Of a stretch of DNA of 9,543 nucleotides, positions 5,894-9,543 are shown in pieces (within the stretch, counting starts at the first letter, position 1; each line of letters opens with the position of its first letter). The DNA comes from Candidatus Zixiibacteriota bacterium. Lineage in GTDB: Bacteria; Zixibacteria; MSB-5A5; SM1-73. Under the pieces are notes generated by a model. It did no database searches, was not told the origin of the DNA, and saw only the letters and a program-made list of their open reading frames with translations. The position numbers and the translations under genes are program-made. Location of the stretch: assembly GCA_022866585.1 (NCBI GenBank), contig JALHUP010000093.1, positions 1-9,543 of the forward strand. Direction: 5' to 3'.

Positions 5894-8800
5894 TTAGAAG
5901 AAAATTTCTCTGATGCCTCCTTGACTTTTTTCGATTTTTATCTCCGGAAGGGCTTTGATGTTTATGCGAAAATAATATCCCTGCCTGTATCCGCTCACAA
6001 TCCAGGTGAACCTCCCCTCCCAACAGTGCATGTCTCTATAAAGCTCGAAGGTCTGCTCGGTGATTTTCTTCTCTGCAAAATCATAGCGATTAAGATAATT
6101 CAAACTCCAATGTCTGGTCAAAGGAAGGCGCAGGGAGGTGCTGACCCAGTGATTTTCTGGGCCTCCCCGAGTCTTGCTGAAGCGATGAGAAATATCTACA
6201 CTCCAGGCTTGAGTTACTTCTGTCTCTACATATTCGGTCTCTACTTCAGGTAAAGTAAGTTTTTCGGGCACCTCACTTATTTCAGAAGTTGCTCCCCTTC
6301 CCGACCTCAGGCGGGGTCCTTCGGACCAACTCCCCCGAAAACTCAGATGGGTATCAAAGCTGAAATAAATCCATCGGGGGGACACCAATTTTAATTTCCC
6401 CGTTTTTTTGTCGTAGAAATCGTGAGAGGCGGAGAAGGATAAATCAACATTTTTAATGGCAGATGATCGCAGCACTGTGGAAAGGTTCGCCAACTTATGT
6501 TCTTTGGCTAAAAAATTATAACCGGAACCGAAGTTTAAGGTAAAAAGATCAAGCTTTTTCTCAATTTCTTTATCGTCAGAGAGGAATTTGGTCTTCAGCT
6601 GGAACAAATTGCTTAAGCTGAAATTCATCGCCTTTTGCTTTCCGCCGCCGCCACCTCTTCCAGTATAATTTCGGTATTCTTCCTTGCGATCAAACTCAGG
6701 TCGCCATACGAAACCTAAATTAGGGGTCATCACATGCCTTATCCCGACCAATCTTCCTACCTTTGTAGGAAAGGTTCCGAAAATTGTGGTTCCGGCAGAA
6801 AGGCGGGTAGAATAGGTTCCCCGTCTGGCTGAGCTGTTGCCTAAGATGGGAAAGACATCGCTCATGTTTGTTCTGAAAACATAATACCAGGTTTCCTGAT
6901 AGTCGAACTGCGGGTTCAAAACCAGCCAGCCGAAAAGCTTTTGAGGTGCACTGAGGTTAAGAAAATTGTCCGAAACCATGTATTTTTTCCGATCCGAATA
7001 TCCCGTCATTTCTTTCTTATAGTTATAGTTAACGAAATTGGAAGAAAGAGAATAGTAAATCGAATTATACCACTTTTTGGAAACCTCACCTTTTTCTTTA
7101 CTCCTGGTAGGTAAGAGTGGCAATGTGGACCTGGATAACCTTAAGGTGGGTAAAAGAGAGGAGCGGTCGTCAGAATCTAAATTCAAGGTCTGATCCAACG
7201 CTAAAGTCAAACTCGTATTTGACCATTTCTTGTTTAGGTTCATCTGCGAATGCAAGGACCTATCTCTTCTCTCGTAAGGATCCAAATTCAAGTCACGCCA
7301 AAAATCTTTATCGCTCAAGAATTTTCCGTAGGCGGAAAAAGTAACTGAAGGAGTTATGGTCTGCCCGTGGTCTATTACCAAATCCCATCGGTTGCGTCTC
7401 CATTTGGTATAGGTGGAAGTGTTCCAGCCGGATTCCCTATTATATGACCCTGAAATGCTTCCATTTAAAAGATAGCGCGCCGCATATCTGACCTGGGATT
7501 TGAAAAGCCACCCGGAACCTTCATAATAATCGAAAGCGGTCTTTAGATCCCAATAATCTGAGGCGGCCCAATAGTAACCTAAATTTCGAATGAACCTTTC
7601 GCCAGCTTGTAAATTCCCAATATCGAAAGTCAAAAATCCCGAATGCCGACCCGGTTTTATCGGAAAGACGTAATAAGGAATCGCCGCCACCGGAAGATCG
7701 GCAATATACAACACCACCGGCTTGGCAACGACCTTATCCTTGGCAATGATTTTCATTCTTTTGGAGTAGAAATGAAAATGGGGTTGGGTTTTGTCACAGG
7801 TGGTATAACTTCCCTTATCCGCAAGCAAAACCTGATCCGTTATCTTTCTCAATTTCTCGCCATGATAGGTTCCTCCCTCAAATTGGGTCACCCCCGCCTC
7901 CACCTTTCCTCTTTTGGTGCCCAAATCATAAGTCATCCTCTTCCCTTTTATCTCCTCCTTGCCATCTTTAAGCACCGGAAGATCTATCCATGTCTGATCT
8001 TCGGTGTTTTCTGTCCCCCCCGTGCTATCTTTCATCCCCTCCGCCACCAAAATCTCCTTCTCTGTATGATAATAAATTTTACCTGCAGTTAAAAGAATCT
8101 GACCATATTCAAGCCTGCTTTTCCTTTCCAGAGTTATCAAATTCTTTTCAATTAAATAGTCTATTCTATAAGCTGAATACTTTATGGTATCTTCTACGCT
8201 TCCAGAAGAGGATGAACTATCTTGAGTTTTTTCCTTGGCGAAGGAATAGGTGCCCATAGCTCCACCTTCGATCAAAACCCGTCTTATGCGATTATCGGAC
8301 AAGAAAAGATCAATGGTATCCCCGGAGGCTTCATTCTTATCCCCGGAGATGCTTTTTTCTGAGATCGAGCCACTCTTTGGGGAAGGATAATATATACTGG
8401 TGGCGTTACCCGAAGCCTCCACCTCCTTTAATTTTTCGTCCTCTAACAGAAAGACCATCTTCTTGCTTGAAAGAAAACTCTCTTTTCCTGAAGCCTTAGC
8501 CAGGGAGTCATACGAAGTGAGCTCGTTCAGTGAATCGGACACTTCGAGGTGAGAAGCTTTTGCATTACCAAATACTTCGATCCTTTCCACCTTTTCATCC
8601 CGAAGGTATATCTCCATCCTCTCGCCAGAGAGACGGTCTCTTTCTTTTTCAGCTTCCGTTTTCCCTTCTAAGATTATCTTATTTTCGTTATTGAGCAAAG
8701 TCGCCGAATCGCATTTAGCTCTTATGGTCCCTTTGGTGATAACGACATCGTTTTGGGCGATCCCTACTTTTTGATCCACATAATATTTCATGCTCCGGCT

Positions 8801-9361
8801 GGTTATGGTAATGGTTCGACCTTGCTCACCATAAACGGTGCGATCTCCCCTATTGGGTTTTAGAATCAAAGTAGGAGATTGGGAAAACAAGACAAATTTC
8901 GTGGTGCGATCATATTCTCCATGTCCTCCGCTTATCATGGCATTTTCTTTCTTGCTCAAAAGCGTTACATTTCCATCTGCCACCACTTTCTGTGAATTCT
9001 TGTAGTAGGTGACCCTGTCCGCCCAAAGAGTTTGATCCGGGTCTTCGACCTTGACGCTATCTATGAAGACCACCTGTCCGGCAGTGCGATACCAGACCGC
9101 CCTCTCGCTTTCCAGAGTTACCTCACCGTGCTTGAATTTGACGTTGCCGATCAAATTGAGCATGACATTATCCTTCTCCATTCTCAACTCGGAAAAATCG
9201 GCATTCAAAAGCTCAATGGATTCGCTTCGCTCACCACGAGTCGGCTCTTTTTCGGACTTCTGGAGAAACTGCTCAGAGGAGCTTGCGCAAGGATAAGTTT
9301 GCGGAGACAAAAGAAAAAGAACAAAAATGATTATGAAAAGAAAGAAATCTCTTTTATTCAT
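5894..9361 (-). CDS. lptD: LptD (OstA/Imp), LPS-assembly outer-membrane protein with enlarged periplasmic region
   Basis: This 1155-aa protein begins with a signal peptide (about 1-25, hydrophobic 6-19). Residues about 48-520 are a series of OstA/LptA-like beta-jellyroll units, such as IGNVKFKHGE (71-80), VVADGNVTL and IEVFGNAKAS. The conserved junction into the barrel follows: SYTTCDKTQPHFHFYSK (518-534), AKPVVLYIADLPVAAIPYY (546-564) and FPIKPGRHSGFL (566-577). The C-terminal about 570 residues are aromatic-rich alternating strands of a beta-barrel, ending with a YYFRINIKAL strand (1129-1138) and a short tail. LptD receives LPS from the periplasmic bridge and inserts it in the outer leaflet. 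E. coli LptD is 784 aa, and the extra length is mostly periplasmic. Cysteines are Cys25, Cys217, Cys522 and Cys1113. The last two could form the domain-barrel disulfide (inference). No Shine-Dalgarno precedes the ATG, but no alternative Met occurs before residue 61. Confidence 0.93.
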   Translation of the reverse strand: MNKRDFFLFIIIFVLFLLSPQTYPCASSSEQFLQKSEKEPTRGERSESIELLNADFSELRMEKDNVMLNLIGNVKFKHGEVTLESERAVWYRTAGQVVFIDSVKVEDPDQTLWADRVTYYKNSQKVVADGNVTLLSKKENAMISGGHGEYDRTTKFVLFSQSPTLILKPNRGDRTVYGEQGRTITITSRSMKYYVDQKVGIAQNDVVITKGTIRAKCDSATLLNNENKIILEGKTEAEKERDRLSGERMEIYLRDEKVERIEVFGNAKASHLEVSDSLNELTSYDSLAKASGKESFLSSKKMVFLLEDEKLKEVEASGNATSIYYPSPKSGSISEKSISGDKNEASGDTIDLFLSDNRIRRVLIEGGAMGTYSFAKEKTQDSSSSSGSVEDTIKYSAYRIDYLIEKNLITLERKSRLEYGQILLTAGKIYYHTEKEILVAEGMKDSTGGTENTEDQTWIDLPVLKDGKEEIKGKRMTYDLGTKRGKVEAGVTQFEGGTYHGEKLRKITDQVLLADKGSYTTCDKTQPHFHFYSKRMKIIAKDKVVAKPVVLYIADLPVAAIPYYVFPIKPGRHSGFLTFDIGNLQAGERFIRNLGYYWAASDYWDLKTAFDYYEGSGWLFKSQVRYAARYLLNGSISGSYNRESGWNTSTYTKWRRNRWDLVIDHGQTITPSVTFSAYGKFLSDKDFWRDLNLDPYERRDRSLHSQMNLNKKWSNTSLTLALDQTLNLDSDDRSSLLPTLRLSRSTLPLLPTRSKEKGEVSKKWYNSIYYSLSSNFVNYNYKKEMTGYSDRKKYMVSDNFLNLSAPQKLFGWLVLNPQFDYQETWYYVFRTNMSDVFPILGNSSARRGTYSTRLSAGTTIFGTFPTKVGRLVGIRHVMTPNLGFVWRPEFDRKEEYRNYTGRGGGGGKQKAMNFSLSNLFQLKTKFLSDDKEIEKKLDLFTLNFGSGYNFLAKEHKLANLSTVLRSSAIKNVDLSFSASHDFYDKKTGKLKLVSPRWIYFSFDTHLSFRGSWSEGPRLRSGRGATSEISEVPEKLTLPEVETEYVETEVTQAWSVDISHRFSKTRGGPENHWVSTSLRLPLTRHWSLNYLNRYDFAEKKITEQTFELYRDMHCWEGRFTWIVSGYRQGYYFRINIKALPEIKIEKSQGGIREIFF

Positions 9362-9509
9362 TTTCAGGTATCATATAAGTAACTGAATCAAAGTTATCCA
9401 TCCTTTTATACGAAAGATGATCTCGTTTATATTCCTTTCGGCTTGATGATTGCTTTCGCACATGGTTTAAGATATTTAAAACAAAACTAAAGATCAAGAT
9501 TTTAAACAT
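9354..9509 (-). CDS. Possible 51-aa small ORF overlapping the lptD start
   Basis: This ORF runs from ATG at 9509 to TAA at 9354 and overlaps the lptD start by 8 nt (AATGAATAA). The peptide begins MFKILIFSFVLNILNHV, a short hydrophobic stretch, and continues with a strongly basic section before ending MIPENE. I recognise no family. For it: the frame is open throughout, and the overlap could couple translation to lptD, which lacks its own ribosome-binding site. Against it: the ATG follows directly on the U-tract of a terminator, with no separate Shine-Dalgarno, and a possible lptD promoter lies inside the ORF. An internal GTG (codon 17) or ATG (codon 36) could be the real start if any. Confidence 0.22.
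   Translation of the reverse strand: MFKILIFSFVLNILNHVRKQSSSRKEYKRDHLSYKRMDNFDSVTYMIPENE
9469..9497 (-). promoter_or_regulatory. Weak candidate promoter for lptD
   Basis: Read on the - strand, TTGATC (9497-9492) and TATCTT (9474-9469) are 17 bp apart, each matching consensus at 4/6. lptD needs its own promoter because a terminator lies upstream of it. The match is poor and the region AT-rich. Confidence 0.2.
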
Positions 9510-9534
9510 AAAAAAAACCGCCTTCAGGCGGTCC
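9510..9534 (-). terminator. Rho-independent terminator of a gene beyond the right edge
   Basis: Read on the - strand, ACCGCC, TGAA and GGCGGT form a 6-bp GC-rich hairpin with a tetraloop (9532-9517), followed directly by a run of eight T (9517-9510, the first of them in the stem). The T-run is on the - side only, so it ends a - strand gene lying off the window and separates it from lptD. Confidence 0.8.
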
Positions 9535-9543
9535 GTATATAAA

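Noticed and set aside
7643..8092. 149-codon + strand frame inside lptD
   Set aside because: It lies wholly antisense to a conserved part of lptD, with no signal or domain; likewise the other + frames at 5921, 7117, 7990 and 9032.
9372..9464. 30-codon - strand frame starting MCESNHQAER upstream of lptD
   Set aside because: It is very short, has no ribosome-binding site, and overlaps the 51-codon frame that has the better link to the lptD start.

Overview
The window comes from a diderm (Gram-negative-type) bacterium. It carries most of a Tol-Pal envelope-constriction operon on the + strand, facing an lptD-galT pair on the - strand. Base composition is moderate (roughly mid-40s % GC by eye). 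The short TolA-like protein, the duplicated Pal, the very long LptD and the cysteine-bearing Pal domains look more like an uncultured FCB-type lineage (something like Zixibacteria) than a proteobacterium. That placement is inference from protein style, not a database result.

Left part, + strand: the last 20 codons of a TolR/ExbD-like gene overlap (ATGA) the start of a 219-aa TolA/TonB-like energy transducer. After a 187-bp AT-rich gap with a plausible promoter comes tolB (six-bladed propeller). After another promoter-bearing gap come two tandem pal genes (about two thirds identical in their OmpA-like domain). The second has 18 consecutive prolines as its spacer. A rho-independent terminator follows pal2, and then a lipoprotein form of cpoB/ybgF with its own terminator. 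Together these encode the inner-membrane energiser end (TolR/TolA), the periplasmic TolB, the outer-membrane peptidoglycan anchors (Pal1, Pal2) and the coordinator CpoB.

Right part, - strand: a terminator for an off-window gene lies at the right edge. It is followed by a possible 51-aa ORF overlapping the lptD start, then lptD (1155 aa, with an enlarged periplasmic OstA-type region before the barrel). A spacer full of degenerate 8-9 bp repeats comes next, then galT, a HIT-type hexose-1-phosphate uridylyltransferase. Outer-membrane LPS insertion and nucleotide-sugar supply fit together as envelope functions.

I did not find a defence system, mobile element, CRISPR array, tRNA or rRNA. The parts least explained by known genes are the roughly 150-nt hairpin-rich segment between the two pal genes, the repeat array in the galT leader, and the small ORF at the lptD start.
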